Assembly (NCBI GenBank): GCA_029339195.1
Contig: JAPTJF010000001.1
Location: 434,001 to 498,000 of the forward strand
Reading direction: 5' to 3'
Origin: Micractinium sp. NFX-FRZ
Taxonomy: Eukaryota; Chlorophyta; Trebouxiophyceae; Chlorellales; Chlorellaceae
Length of the DNA: 64,000 nt
This document shows, piece by piece, positions 32,892-50,053 of this stretch. Position 1 is the first letter of the stretch, and each line of letters begins with the position of its first letter. The notes beneath the pieces are model-generated. The model had not been told where the DNA came from. It searched no databases and was given only the letters and a program-made list of their open reading frames with translations. A program made the position numbers and the translations under genes.

Positions 32892-35248
32892 ATGGCAGTG
32901 ACCAAGCCTGCAGCCGCGCTCTGCGCGGCCGTGCTTCTCGCATCGTTCACGGCCGCCCGCTCCCAGTGCTACAAGGCCGACCAGCAGGCCAACAGTGAGT
33001 GCCTGTACACAATGCGCAGGGTCCCGCGGGCTGGTTGTGCAGCATAGAGCGGCGCGGAGCGGGGCGGGCGATACGCTTCCCAGCCCGCCTCCCAACCCGC
33101 CACCCAACCCGCCACCCAGCCTTGCCTCTGAACAGCAGCTGCCCAGCCCCTCCTTAGGCGGAAGGCCCCGCCCTGCTCCTCTCCCACCCTGTAAGCCAGC
33201 CGCCCCAAGGCCCCACCCAAGGCCCCACTCCACCATGAGCTCCCGCCCCTCCTTGTGCCTCCGTCACATGCCAAGGTTCCACCTGTCCCCTGCCCCCTAC
33301 CGCCGCAGTCCGCTCCAAGCCCGACATCTGTTCGACCTCCAAGGGCAGCGTGGCCGCTGGCGACGTGGTCAAGGTCAGTGGCACGGCTGACAACGTGTGC
33401 TACGACTGGCAGCAGGCCCAGGTGGGTGGCAGGTGCGCGCATCCTCACACGTCAACAGCGCCCGTTCAGTTTCAGCCCGGCATGCCGCCCACTCGCTTTC
33501 CTGCCTGCCTGCCTGCCCACCTGCCGGCCGGCCGGCCTGCTTGCCTGCCTGCCCGCCTCCCTGTGTGCCTGCCCCCACACTTCCAGTACCTGCATGTCCA
33601 CCTGCATCAACACGCTCGCGCAATGCATCTTGTGCCACCTGCGCGCCCGACTGCCGCGCCTCTGATAAGGCGCCAGCTGGCAGCCACGCACCGTCATCCC
33701 TCCAACTCCTCCCCTGCAGGTCGTCCAGTCTGGCGTCCTCCAGGGCTTCACCGGATATGTCGACCTGGTGAGGCACCCATGCTGCCGTGCCGCCCACTCC
33801 TGCGTCCCGTTTGCCGGGCCTCCCTGCACACCGTCCCTGGCGGCTTTCGCGGCTCTCTGTGATTGCACACATGCCCTGCCTGTTTCTCTCCCCCACTCTC
33901 CCTGACCTGCCTGCACCCCTCCCGTCCGCCTTGGCCTCCCTGCACACACACACATCCCGTGCATCCCCTGACCTCGCTGCCCTCCCTTCCCGCTCCCCTC
34001 TCACTTTTGACAGTTCAAAATGACGGCCACCGCCTGCCCCGGCGGCCAGCCCGGCAAGTGCTACAAGGCAGACCAATCCCTCCAGCTTCAGGCCTCCCCC
34101 GACCTGTGTAGCAGCGCCAAGGGCAGCCTGCAAGCCGGAGACATTGTGAGCGGCTGCCAGTGGCGCCTTGCCTGCGCCTGCCTGCATGCTCACCCTGCTG
34201 GCCAGCTTCCTGATCTGCTCTGCCTGCTCACCCTGCCTGCCTGCCTGCCTGCTCTGCTACAGCACACACTGCCTGCCTGCCTGCCCGTCCTCCCGTCCGC
34301 CCAGTGCACATTGATAGCCCAGACCTGCCGGCATCATTGGTACGCCTGCCCCTCAAAACGTTTGTCCATGACCCACTCTGCCCCATCTGCAGGTGAAGAC
34401 CACTGGTTCTGGCGAGCGTGATTGCTACAACTGGGCGTCGGTTGAGGTGGGGGGGAGAGGGGCAGGCGCCCGGGGAGCAGACAGGGTGTGCCAGTGCGAG
34501 GGCCGCAACGACAGGAAGGTTCCTGCCCCAGCTGCCCTCTCCGCCCTCGTGGCAGCTCTGCTTAAGGCTCCCCCTTGGCTCTGTGTTTCGACCCTTCCGC
34601 AGGTCCTGACCGGTGGCCTGAAGGGCACCAGCGGCTATGCAAACCTGGTAAGGCCCCTGCTTGTTCTCCCCGTGCCCTTGACCCTGAAAGTTTGTCCGCT
34701 TCCATCAGCGTAGCTGCTTCTAGCTCACTGGCCTCGCGAGCGCCCGGCCAGGCTCTCCCAGTGGCACTGTTCATCACACCCCCCGCCTGCTCACCCTTCT
34801 TCTGTAGGATGCTTTCTCCGGCACCATGTGCCCTGGCGCCGGCCCCACCCCCGGGCCTTGCAAGAGCGCTGGGCAAACGTGCACCAAGGACAGCGACTGC
34901 TGCCAGGGTGAGAGGCATGCAATCTGTTGGCCTTGCACAGCGTGTGTGAAGCAGGCAGCCGGTTCGGTGGGACTTGCGCAGCAGATGCAGAGCTTTTTGG
35001 ACGGACGGGCGTGTGGGGACGCGGTTGGGAAGGCAGGGGGCCAGAGGGCCAGGTGAGTGCTGCACTGGTGTCATCGAAAGGATGCAAATGCAACTCTGCC
35101 CACGCGTCCCCCTTACGTGCCGGCCCGCAACTCCCCTCCCCCGCCTGCAGCTGGGGGAGGCATCACGTGTGCTACCCCTCCCATGGGCGGCGCCAAGGTG
35201 TGCTCCGAGGGAGCAATCGCCACCGCCTTCCCCGGGGGCCGGCGCTGA
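32892..35248 (+). CDS. secreted protein: two internal repeats plus C-terminal knottin-like module
   Basis: 230 residues with an N-terminal signal peptide (about 1-25). Exons: 32892..32994, 33309..33421, 33720..33767, 34014..34145, 34393..34446, 34603..34647, 34808..34907, 35151..35248. Repeats at about 26-88 and 104-165 share CYKADQ, PDxC, KGSxxAGDxVK, CYxW and GxxGYxxL. The C-terminal part has six Cys (183, 190, 196, 197, 205, 216) in the C-C-CC-C-C order of inhibitor cystine knots, with GQTCTKDSDCC clearly visible. The two repeats differ in intron positions (see findings). I do not recognise the repeat domain. An extracellular role, for instance in the wall or as an inhibitor, is inference. 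Confidence 0.75.
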
Positions 35249-36416
35249 GGCCACACACCGGCTCCTACCCACTAAGGAGGCACCCTGGGGCCACACCACA
35301 CCACACCCTGCGGACCTCACCCCTCCGCCACTCAAAAGACCGCCGGCACCAACACCTGCCACACCCTGAGGCGGCCCAAAAGAGAGAAAGAGAGAGCGCC
35401 CCCCTGGTCTGCACAGGAGGACCAGCCGGCAAGCCAGCAGTACCGAATATGAGCGAGCGTATATGATGATGCCTCCCTGCCTGCCCCAACAAACAGCGCC
35501 GCTGCACTGCCCAACAGACGGCCAGCGGCCTGCGCCCTGAACCCGGTACAGCAGCACACTCACCGCACAGATGCCACCCCCGCCACACATGCATCCTGCT
35601 TTGCCTTCATCCAACGACACGGCACATGCTCACCCCACCAACTGCTGCGTGTAAAGAAAGCGACGCTGGACGGCCAACATGGCACCGACATGTGACCACG
35701 CCTGGACAAAGGTGGAGGCAGTGTGGATGCAAGCCTGGTGTCAGTCAGCTGGCACGCACCCACCCACCCACCCTCTCTGTCGTGCCAGCTGCACCTCCCG
35801 TTTAGCGCCTCAAAGCAGCAGCACTGATTTGGTTCTCGTGGCAGCTTTGTTGGAGGCAGTGGTTTCACGAGGCTCACGGGAATGGCGGTGTTTGGTGCAT
35901 AAAGCGAGGCAATCGGTTGGTTGGTTGGCAACAGCACACAGCACACACAGTAGTGGCGCACGGGGGGGAATGCGGTCGGGACAGCGTGAAGCGGGGGAGG
36001 GACGGATCGGGCATGGCGCAAGATCAGACGTGAGAGACGAGACAAGCGGGACACATCAAAGCAGTACGGAAACCTTTGGCGGGGGCCGCGGCAACTGGCG
36101 ATGACAGCAGCTGCACTCCCCGCCGCAATGGCATGCCGGCCACCAGAGGGCCGGCGTCAGCGCCCCCTCCTCTCCTCATGAGGGGTCATAGCAGGCATAT
36201 CAGGGGCCAGGAAGGTGGGAAGGCACCGCTTGAGGCGGCACTGCCAGCCTGCAGCTCGCAGCCGCAGCCCGCCACTCGCCCTGCCCGCCCGCTTGACAGC
36301 AATGGCAGCATGCGAGCGGTGCCCAGGCCGGCTGGGCGCCTATGCTTCCGGAACGGAGAGCTTGCGCCGCAAGCCAGCAGGGGCTCCAGGGCAGCAGCCA
36401 GCTGGTCAGCTGCCTC
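35249..36416. other. intergenic, convergent 3' ends
   Basis: No gene seen in about 1.17 kb. TGTAA at 35650..35654 (+), 402 bases after the stop, is a candidate poly(A) signal. Confidence 0.5.
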
Positions 36417-37803
36417 TCAATCGTAGCGCCCCGCCTCCTTCACCGCCTCCGAGCTCGCTTCCCGCTTCCGCTCGCCGCTCCGGCTGCGGCTGCGGTGCAC
36501 CACGCCGTTATCACCGGCAGGCGCGGCCGCCTCGTCCTTCTTAACAGGGCTGCGGCTGCGGCTGCGAGCACGCCCACGCTCCTGCTCGCCGACAGCCGTG
36601 TCTGCAGGCTGCTCCTCAGCGGCGGCGGCGGCTGGGGCCGCCTCTGCAGCCGCGGGCTCCTCTGCCGCAGGCGCCGGCTCAGCGGGCAGGGGCGCCGCCT
36701 CGGCAGCGGGCTTCTCAGCCGCTGGCAGGGGGACCTCCACAGTAGCCGTGGGCACAGCGGGGGCGGGCGCGGGGGCTGCCGCCAGCGCAGGAGTGGCGGC
36801 TGCAGCGTGGTATGCGGATGCCGTGGGCGTGGCCGCGGGCGAGGTGGTGCCGTAGGCAGCGGTCTGTGCGCCGCCCGTGGCCACGGCCATGCTGGCGTGC
36901 TGGCCGGTGCCGTGCGCGGTGCTTCCGCAGAGGTAGCACTGGTGCGGGAAGCGGCAGCGCCCCACCCACTGGCAGTTGCCGGTGCGCCAGAACTGAGGCA
37001 CAACAAGGGGCAGGCAGGCAGGGGCAGAGGGGGCGGGGTGAGCCTGGGCTTGTGGTGCTGCGATGCGGCTCCTGGTGCAGGCGCTAGGCTGCGGAGCCCC
37101 ACAGGCAGCCCCAATGACAGCACATGCTGTAGCGCGGCATGCAGGCGCTCACAAGCCAAGCAAGCGCTGGGACCTCCTCCGCATGTTCCAACCCTCAACC
37201 CTCCCGCATTCCCAGCGCACCTGAATGCAGTGCTGCTTGCCGTCGGGCGGCGCCAGCACCGCGCCGGCGGCCGCCAGGGCGGCCGACGCCGCCGCGGGCC
37301 GCGGCATGTGGCACTTGCGGCACGTCTGCCGCTCGGGATAGTTGCCCCACCCGCAGGCGGTGCACTGCCAGTCACCCGCCACCGGGGCGCCAGAGGGGGG
37401 AGCGGGGGCAGCGCCATAGCCGGGGTGCGGCGGCGGCGCGCCGTACCCGGCGGGGGCTCCGTAGCCGGCGGGAGGGGCGCCGTAGCCGGCGGGGGGCATG
37501 GCTGGGTAGCCGCCAGCGGCAGCGCCCCCCATCATAGAGTGCTGGGCCGTGCCGTGGGTGGTGGAGCCGCACACATAGCACTGGTGCGGGAAGCGGCAGC
37601 GGCCCACCCATTGGCACGTGCCTGTCCGCCAGTACTGCAGGGCGAGCAGAGCAGGGAGCAGCACAGACCAAGCGTCGGAAAGGGCATGATGGTGCAGCGA
37701 GAGCGGGCAGCGAGCAGCAGCGGCGGCGGCGGTGGCTGGCGGGACGAAAGGGCTTCAGCTTCACCTGGATGCAGTGCTGGTTTCCATCAGGCTGCGGCTG
37801 CAT
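36417..37803 (-). CDS. CCCH-like/RanBP2-type zinc-finger protein with RS tail
   Basis: Probable nuclear RNA-binding protein, 342 residues. Exons: 37765..37803, 37221..37634, 36417..36992, all phase 0. Two near-identical modules (WRTGxCQWVGRCRFPHQC followed by YxCGSTxHGTxQH) each begin an exon and are each preceded by DGxQHCIQ; they look like compact CCCH-type fingers. Between them lie YGAPP-type repeats and one RanBP2 finger (WQCTACGWGN then CRKC, about 95-122). The C-terminal half is Ala/Pro/Glu-rich and ends in Arg-Ser dipeptides (RARSRSRSPVKKDE, RSRSRSGERKRE), as in splicing factors. An in-frame TAG upstream supports the start at 37803. Splicing or mRNA handling is inferred from the domains. 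Confidence 0.85.
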
Positions 37804-39907
37804 GGCTGCGGCGCGGCGGGGCTACTGGTGGGCACCTGCGCGGGCGGCAGCAAACGACGGCAGCGGCAGGGGCAGGCGGCATCAGCGGCGCGGCCAGCAG
37901 CGGCAACAAGCGGCTCCATCGCGCGGCGCACGAAAATTCAGTCCACCCACACCACTCGTTGCCGGCCTCACCTGCCAGGGGGGAAGCGCGGTCGGCTGTG
38001 ATGCGAGTGGTGCGCCTACCGGAGAGCGGGCCCCTTGGGATCGGGCACCGGGTGAAAGTCCTGCACAATGTACAGCCGGGACGGGTCACAGAGGTCGCGA
38101 TGGCGGGGAGCAGGGGAGCAGCATGCAGCGGGCTGTGGAGCGCACAGGCTACACGCTGTGGGCAACCCTTGTCAGCATCCTGCCTACCTGGGGTCTTTGG
38201 CGGGCCGGTGGCAGCGTGCAGGCTGCGCAAGAGTCCCGCTTCACGTGTGCCGCGATGGGAAGAAGATCGCGTTGCAGCTACAGGCACAAGTGGTGGTGAA
38301 GGCACGGAACAGCGACCAGCAACGCTTCGGGGTGACAAGAAGGGGGGCAGAATGCTCGCCGCGGCGACCGCGCTGGGGCGGGAGCGCTGGCGGCAGGGGA
38401 CCAGGCGGCCAACAGGACAAGGGAGCACGCACCAAACAGACCCTGCTGCTCACCGCTCCCCAGTGGCTGCAACTCTTACCGTTTGTGGCTGTTTCTGCAG
38501 CGTGGCCCCCGCCGACGACAGCTAGGTGCTGCGCCACCGCCGTGCAGTCGCTGCTGCCTGAATTGCCGAAGAACCGTCGAGAGGTTGCCCTGGTTCCCCC
38601 GCTGCATCCATCAGAGTGCCAGACCTCTGGGCTGCTGCTCGCCCTAACTCGCCCACCATTTTGACAACCGCACATAACAGTGTGGTTGCAATTTCGTGTC
38701 TCCTTGGGTGTGTTGGCTGGAGTGTTTGCCCCTGCCGCCACTCCCCTCCCACCCCCACGACCCCAGCCATGCACTGATCCTGTAAAGATGCTGTGAGCGA
38801 TTTAGATTGCGAGTGCCCCCATCCCGCCCACACCTGTCCACACCTGTCTGCTTTGGTTGCAGCTCACAACACTCTCCCGCATGTGCCGGCCAGCAAGGAG
38901 GCTGGCCCACAGCTACCTTCCCACCCTCCTCTGTCTGTCACAGGCGCAGGCCAACCCGTGTGCGGCCTGGGGCCCGATGCTGGGCTTCCGGCGCCCGGGG
39001 TACACAAGGTGTCGTCATCATGGAAAAGAATTGGCGGCATCCCCGTCTGGTGAGGCATGCACCATGGCGGATTAGGCTGCCAGCTGGCAGACGGAAGCAG
39101 GGGACGGGGGGTGCACACAGAATCTGCAGGGGCCGTAAAGAGCGCGGCGGCAGCAGTTGCGGGAGCTCCCGCAGGCCACTCCAGGAGCGCGGTTGGGAGG
39201 AGGAGCGCGGTTGGGAGTGAGCCGTTCCAAAGCTTGCGGTGCGCCTGGCTACGGCAGGGTGCTCCAGCCGACGTGCAACTCCTTGATGGACCTCAGGCTG
39301 CCACCCACTGGCATGATTCATCCAGACCAGCACATGCACTGAGGCATGAGCCGGAAGCCATGCGCTGCAGTGTTTGCTAGTAGTGCTGCAGCTACTGGTT
39401 CCCACACAGAATATTTGGGTAGTACCATGTGGCCCGCAGCCGGTGCCCACGTGGGCAACACTGGCTGGCAGACACCAGGATGGCGCCCCCTTGCGCTGTG
39501 GACAGCACACACGGGCAGCATAGCCTCCAGTCTCAACGCTCACCACCCCCGCAAAGATAGCGGCAGGGCTTCATAGCTACCTACCTGGCGGTGGCAAGGA
39601 GCCTGGACCTCCACAGCTTACTGTGAGCTTACTCTGTGACGGGTTCCTTTCAGCCGCCGCTGCCCCTGCCCCTGCTGAGCTGCTGGATGGGACAGCCTCT
39701 CCCTGTGCGCAAGGGGAGCTGGTTGGCACTTTGACCGCCCACCTACCCTGCAAATGTAGGCCGGGGAAGTCTTTTTTTAAGCGAATTCTACGAAAAGTCT
39801 GGAGGGCACCCGGAGGCCGGAGTAACCAAATCGCGGATCTGCCTCCCCGTTGCATCTTTGTGCAGTTTGTTCCACAAACACGGCGCAGGAGACCGCCGCT
39901 TGGCAGG
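37804..39907. other. intergenic, 2.1 kb between divergent genes
   Basis: No supported gene. One exon-like block with both splice motifs (about 38942..39051) stands alone. The rest shows no conserved coding signal. Confidence 0.45.
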
Positions 39908-42232
39908 ATGGCACTCGACCTGCGGTGCTACGGCACGTGGGCCGCCCTGCTGACGGCGTGTCTGGCAGCAGGCGCCTTTACTTCGCCTGTGGCCGCCCAG
40001 ACGCCACCTCCCCGGCCACCCCCGCCCCGGCCCCCTCCCTCGCCCCTTCCGCCCCGGCCCCCGCCCCCGTTCCCACTGTCCCGACCCCCGCCGCCAAAGC
40101 CCCGCCCGCCCCGTCCCCCGCCGCCGTCACCCCGCCCGCCTACGTCGCCACCGCCCGCCCCGCGGCCACCTCGACCCCCGCCTCCGTCGCCCAGGCCGTC
40201 CAGCCCACCGCCGCCCCCCCCGCGGCCACCGCCATCGCCCCGCCCCCCCCGCCCCCGGCCCCCCTTGCCCCGGCCGCCTCGTCCTCCCCCTCCTTCGCCC
40301 CGGCCTCCCCTCAGCCTGCCACCCCCGCCATCTCCTGCACCCCGCCCTCCGTTGCCGCGTCCACCGTCTCCTGCACCCCGTCCCCCGCCGCTACGGCCCC
40401 CTCCCAACGCCATAACCACGCGCCCCCCTCCGCCTTCGCCCCCCAATACCAGCAACCCGCTCAACGTCTCGCCCCGCCTGCAATGGCCCAACGCCGGCGG
40501 GTACTGCGGGGAGACCTCTGCCCAGGTGGCGGCGCTCCTCAACGGCGCCTGGGTGTCGCAGTCGGCGTGGCGCGCCGCCGGCGGCGGCCCCACGGGCATC
40601 AACGGCCAGCTGCTGATATCAGTGCAGCTCGAATCTGCACTCACAAAGATGCGCCTCAAGTGGAGCTCGTGGGAGCAGGCTGCCGAGGCCCAGACCCTGC
40701 GCAACGCCGGGCAGGCCGAGTACACTGCGTTCAAGGTGGGTGGGTGGGTGGTGGCGGTGTGGGTGTGCTGCCCTGCCACCACCTGCCCCTTCACCCTGCC
40801 GTCCCCCGCCTGCCGCTGGCTGCTCCCCGCCTGCCAGGGACCGCCCGGCCTGCAACTGGCCCCCCCGCCCGCCGCTGTCGCCCCCCTGCACGCCACTACC
40901 CGCTCCGCCTGCCACTGGCCTCCCCACTTCCCCGCTGCCTCACTGCCCCCACCCCCTCGCCCTCTCGGCTCACCAGTACTGGCCCCGCCCACTTCCCCGC
41001 CGCCTCACTGTTGCCCCCACCCCGCCCCCTGCACCCCCCCGGCCCATTGCCCGGCTGCAGACGTGGATGACGGGCCGCCTGACCGCCGGCTTCCCCGTCA
41101 TTTTTGGAGAGTTTGTGACCGACGCTGGGTATGACGCAGATTATGACCACATCGTGCCCGCCGTGGGCGTCTCCTCCACCGGATACCTCACCTACTTCAG
41201 CCTGTACGAAGCCAAGCTGCTGACCCTCCCGCTCTCACAGGTGACTGTGGCTGATTGGCTCTGTTCTCATGGCTGGCTCCCCAATGGCAGGGTGGCAGGG
41301 TGGCACTTGAACGTGTGTGCGACTGACCTGCTTTGTCATGGCTCGCTCCCCTGGCACATGGCAGGGTGGCCTGTGATTGTGGCTGGTGGGCTGTTGCCGC
41401 AGTGGGGTGCTTGTGTGTCACTTCACGGGCCTGGCAGGCAGCTGGCAGGTAGCTGGCAGGTGCCCCCTGGACTCCTTGTGCCGTGGCTAACCCTTGCGGG
41501 CCTGGGTGCCCTCCCTGTGGGCTATCACAAACTCCGAACACTGCTCCCTCATCCTCCCGCCCCTCCCCCTCCCGCAGCTGAGCGCCACCCGCGCCGGGTG
41601 CTCCCGCAACCTGCTCAGCGGCGGCTGCATCCCCGCCCTCGTGGACTATGGCGTGGCAGTGACCGGGATCCTGGACGCCAATGGCGTCACGCTGCCCGTC
41701 CGGCTGGACGTGGACCGCAACAGCGAGCCCAACACCTCTCCCGTTGACGCCAGCGACCCTGATGAGTACCGCACCGCCCGGCAGACCGCGGTGGCCATGA
41801 GCGGTACCGTGACGGTGTCTGGCCTGACGTCAGGCCGCACCTACCGCCTCATGCGCTACAACTCCACCACAGTGGTGCCCATCACAGGTGTGCTTGGCTT
41901 GCCTTCTGGGGGCAGTGCTGTGTGCCGCACACACACAGTGCAACGTGACACCCCTGCATTGAGGCCACAGACCTGTGCCCCTGGCCGGTTCCCTGTTGGC
42001 TGCCTTCCAACCCAAACGCCCTCGGGCTGTGATTTCCCTCCCCTCCCAACGCCCTCGGGCTGTGTTGCCTTCTTCCCCTCATCCCAATCCAGGCACGGCG
42101 GCCACATTCCTGGCGAGCTCTTACGAGTCGTTCGTGGACTTCACTGCGGCCGGTGCCACCTGGGTGTATGCCGACCCACGCACCTTCCTGTCCTCTGCCA
42201 CCGTCTTCTACCGGTGCGTGGCAAAGGCCTGA
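39908..42232 (+). CDS. secreted Pro-rich protein with C39-like peptidase domain
   Basis: 485 residues, exons 39908..40735, 41061..41240, 41578..41887, 42093..42232. A signal peptide (about 1-31) is followed by about 150 residues of PPPPRPP/PPPSPRPP repeats typical of hydroxyproline-rich wall glycoproteins. The globular part starts near residue 190 and has a papain-like layout: GGYCGETS (candidate nucleophile Cys200) and YDHIVPAVGV (candidate His306), as in the peptidase C39-like family. A beta-rich C-terminal region with TVTVSGLTSGRTYRL follows. Wall anchoring and peptidase activity are inference: the third catalytic residue is not assigned and substrates are unknown. Confidence 0.77.
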
Positions 42233-43136
42233 GGGAGGCTGAGGGAGGCCCAAGTGCCGAGAGATGGCCAAGAATGGGGGCATTCGCCCAAATGCAAGCT
42301 CTTTCAAGCGTCTACCCTGCCCCGGTGCCCATGCAAGCTTCTGATCTATATCTGAGTGTCTGAGGTGCCTGCCCATCTCCCCTCTCAGCGATCTCCGCCA
42401 TCAGCCATTTCCGCTCTAAGCCATCCATCCAAAACGACCCCTCCTACCTGTCAACCCGGCCTGCTTCCCCACCTGCCTCGACACCTGTTGTTTGTTACTC
42501 CCACCTATGTGTTCCCATTGTCTACCGTGATCAAAGCAGTTCATCATTACAGAGTGTGAAATCAGCAGCCTAGCAGGAGGGGAAGCACAGCAGGCACAGC
42601 AGGAGAATGGGCAAGAGCCGGCAAAGCGAGACAGCGAGTAGCAGCAAGGTGCGAGTGGATAGCATGGGAGAGTGTACAATGGCGCCAGCACGCGTGGGGC
42701 CACAGCGCAGGCGCAAAGGTGGCTTGCTGCGCCACCAGTCACCAGAGAAGTGCCCAGTGGTCAGCTTGGCAAGTAACACTAGTCAGCCGGACAAACAAGT
42801 TGGTCGGTCAGTCAGCAGGTCAGTGGCTCGGTCGCGCCGTGAATGGGTCAGGTCAAGTCAAGTCGTGCGGCGGCCGCCCATGCTTGGGGCGGTACAGGAG
42901 TGGAGTGTGCCCCTTCAACAGTGGTGGCCAACACGGTGCGTCTCCCCTAGGAGAGGGGCGGCTTTGGTGGGCAGGCTAGATGCTGTAGGGGTCGATGAAT
43001 GGGTCAAGTCATGCGGCGGCAGCCCCAACTTTGCCTCAACCAGGCGGCCAGCGCTGGGCGGGCGCCTGCCAGCGCGCAGTAGGGCAGCTTCAGCCAGTAG
43101 GGCAGCTTCAGCCAGTCATTTAACTAGGTGGGCAGG
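42233..43136. other. intergenic, convergent 3' ends
   Basis: No gene seen in about 0.9 kb. A minus-strand TGTAA at 42547..42551 lies 586 bases past the HDAC stop. Short direct repeats of GGCAGCTTCAGCCAGT near 43083..43115. Confidence 0.5.
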
Positions 43137-48825
<5,689 letters not shown>

Positions 48826-50053
48826 CCCGCCAGATGCGCTGGGCACCTCGCCAGAGGCCCAGGCCCTTGCTGGCCGGCCAAAGTGAAGAGCGAGGCCTGT
48901 TCAGAAGCCGCCGCTGAGCAACAGCAAACAGGTTGGAGTGGGCCGAAAATGGAAACGGAAAGCCTGCAATCGCCACCCTCCCCAAAGCAGCAATCCTGAG
49001 GAAGCCCGCCACCGGCCGCCGCCACCTCCTGATCTGTCGTCACGCCATCAATGTTGTGTACCTCACGCTCTGGCAGCGGTTCCCTTCCTGGTAAAGCGTT
49101 TCATGCGAGAAGGCGGCATGGCTGAAAATGATATGAAGGAAGGCCAGACAATTGGTCAGGCGCGCTTGGTCCGTACTTGGTTCCAAGCAAGCACACAAAG
49201 TCGAGCACACAAGTGAGCTTGGGAGCCGTGGGGTGCAGCACACCAGCGACCATGTTGGGGTGCTGCAGCTTCACAAACGAGAAATGATGTATTGGCACAC
49301 TGATCACCCTGTTTTCATACTTCAACATCACGTGTGCAGGTGGACGTGTGCAGACAGGCGCACGCGCAGCGGCGACACATTCAGCACTTGTGCCTGCCTC
49401 GCTGTGCAAGCCGTGTCCGCTTCACAAGTGTGGTTGAGCTGCCAGATAAATTCAGCATATAGCACCTGGTGCTGCAGAGAGGGTTGGCCTGAACATTGAG
49501 AAGAGCAGGTAGCAGCAGAAGGAGCGGCTCCAACCGCGCCGCCAAGCGCGGCCGGCAAGCTGGTGCCCCGGGCAGTGGTGCAAGATGCTGTTGTGCCTGC
49601 ACAACGAAAAGTTAACTGTCAAGTGCTGACGCATAGTGTAAAACGCAAGTGTCGTGGGTCTGCGGCAACTATGTCGATTCGAAACTCGACTACAATCTAG
49701 CATGCTGTGTGGGCCTCGAGCTGCAACGCAACTACACACAGGGGCGCATGATACGCCGAATGCACCCATTGCAAGCTGAATACGGTGGGTTTTGCGCATG
49801 AAACGCGTGCTATGACACGGCGGCGGCTGAAAATACAGCTTCCGTAGAGCTGCAAAGCGCTCAATGAACTCTGAGCAAACATCTACGTTAACGTGCGTCA
49901 CGCTGGGGAACGCTGTGTGTGCTCACCCTCGCGGTGACGTTCTCTCGAGTGCTTTCAAGGCGCTGGTCTTGCCCCCAGCTCGACTCACTAGGCAGCTATG
50001 GAGTCCAGTAGCGTGCAACTGACGCCTCCCACTAGCTGAGGGCTGAGAGCGTC
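48826..50053. promoter_or_regulatory. shared 5' region of the HDAC and NCoR-like genes
   Basis: 1,228 bases between the two divergent start codons. I saw no supported gene. The part from about 49040 to 49960 looks clearly less GC-rich than its surroundings. It must hold both promoters and any 5' UTR introns; which bases matter cannot be read off. Confidence 0.5.

Noticed and set aside
33373..33380. Alternative donor GTCAGT inside exon 2 of the secreted protein
   Set aside because: Using it would remove the conserved CYDW part of repeat 1, which matches repeat 2; kept as coding, though worth checking in cDNA.
36342..38525. 727-codon open frame on the + strand, antisense to the zinc-finger gene
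   Set aside because: It is made of Arg/Gly/Ala-rich low-complexity text with no domain, and mirrors the GC-rich coding frame of the zinc-finger exons. A shadow frame.
38942..39051. Isolated exon-like block with acceptor and GTGAGG donor
   Set aside because: No partner exons in phase within 2 kb and no family match; chance splice motifs are common in this GC-rich DNA.
39623..39907. N-terminal extension of the Pro-rich C39-like protein
   Set aside because: The frame is open upstream, but there is no ATG before 39908 in a suitable context, and the signal peptide starts exactly at 39908.
39928..40992. 354-codon Gly/Arg-rich open frame antisense to the Pro-rich exon
   Set aside because: It is the complement of CCN proline codons; no independent signal.
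49452..49901. 149-codon minus-strand open frame in the HDAC/NCoR-like spacer
   Set aside because: No domain, no codon bias like the neighbouring genes, and it overlaps other equally poor frames.
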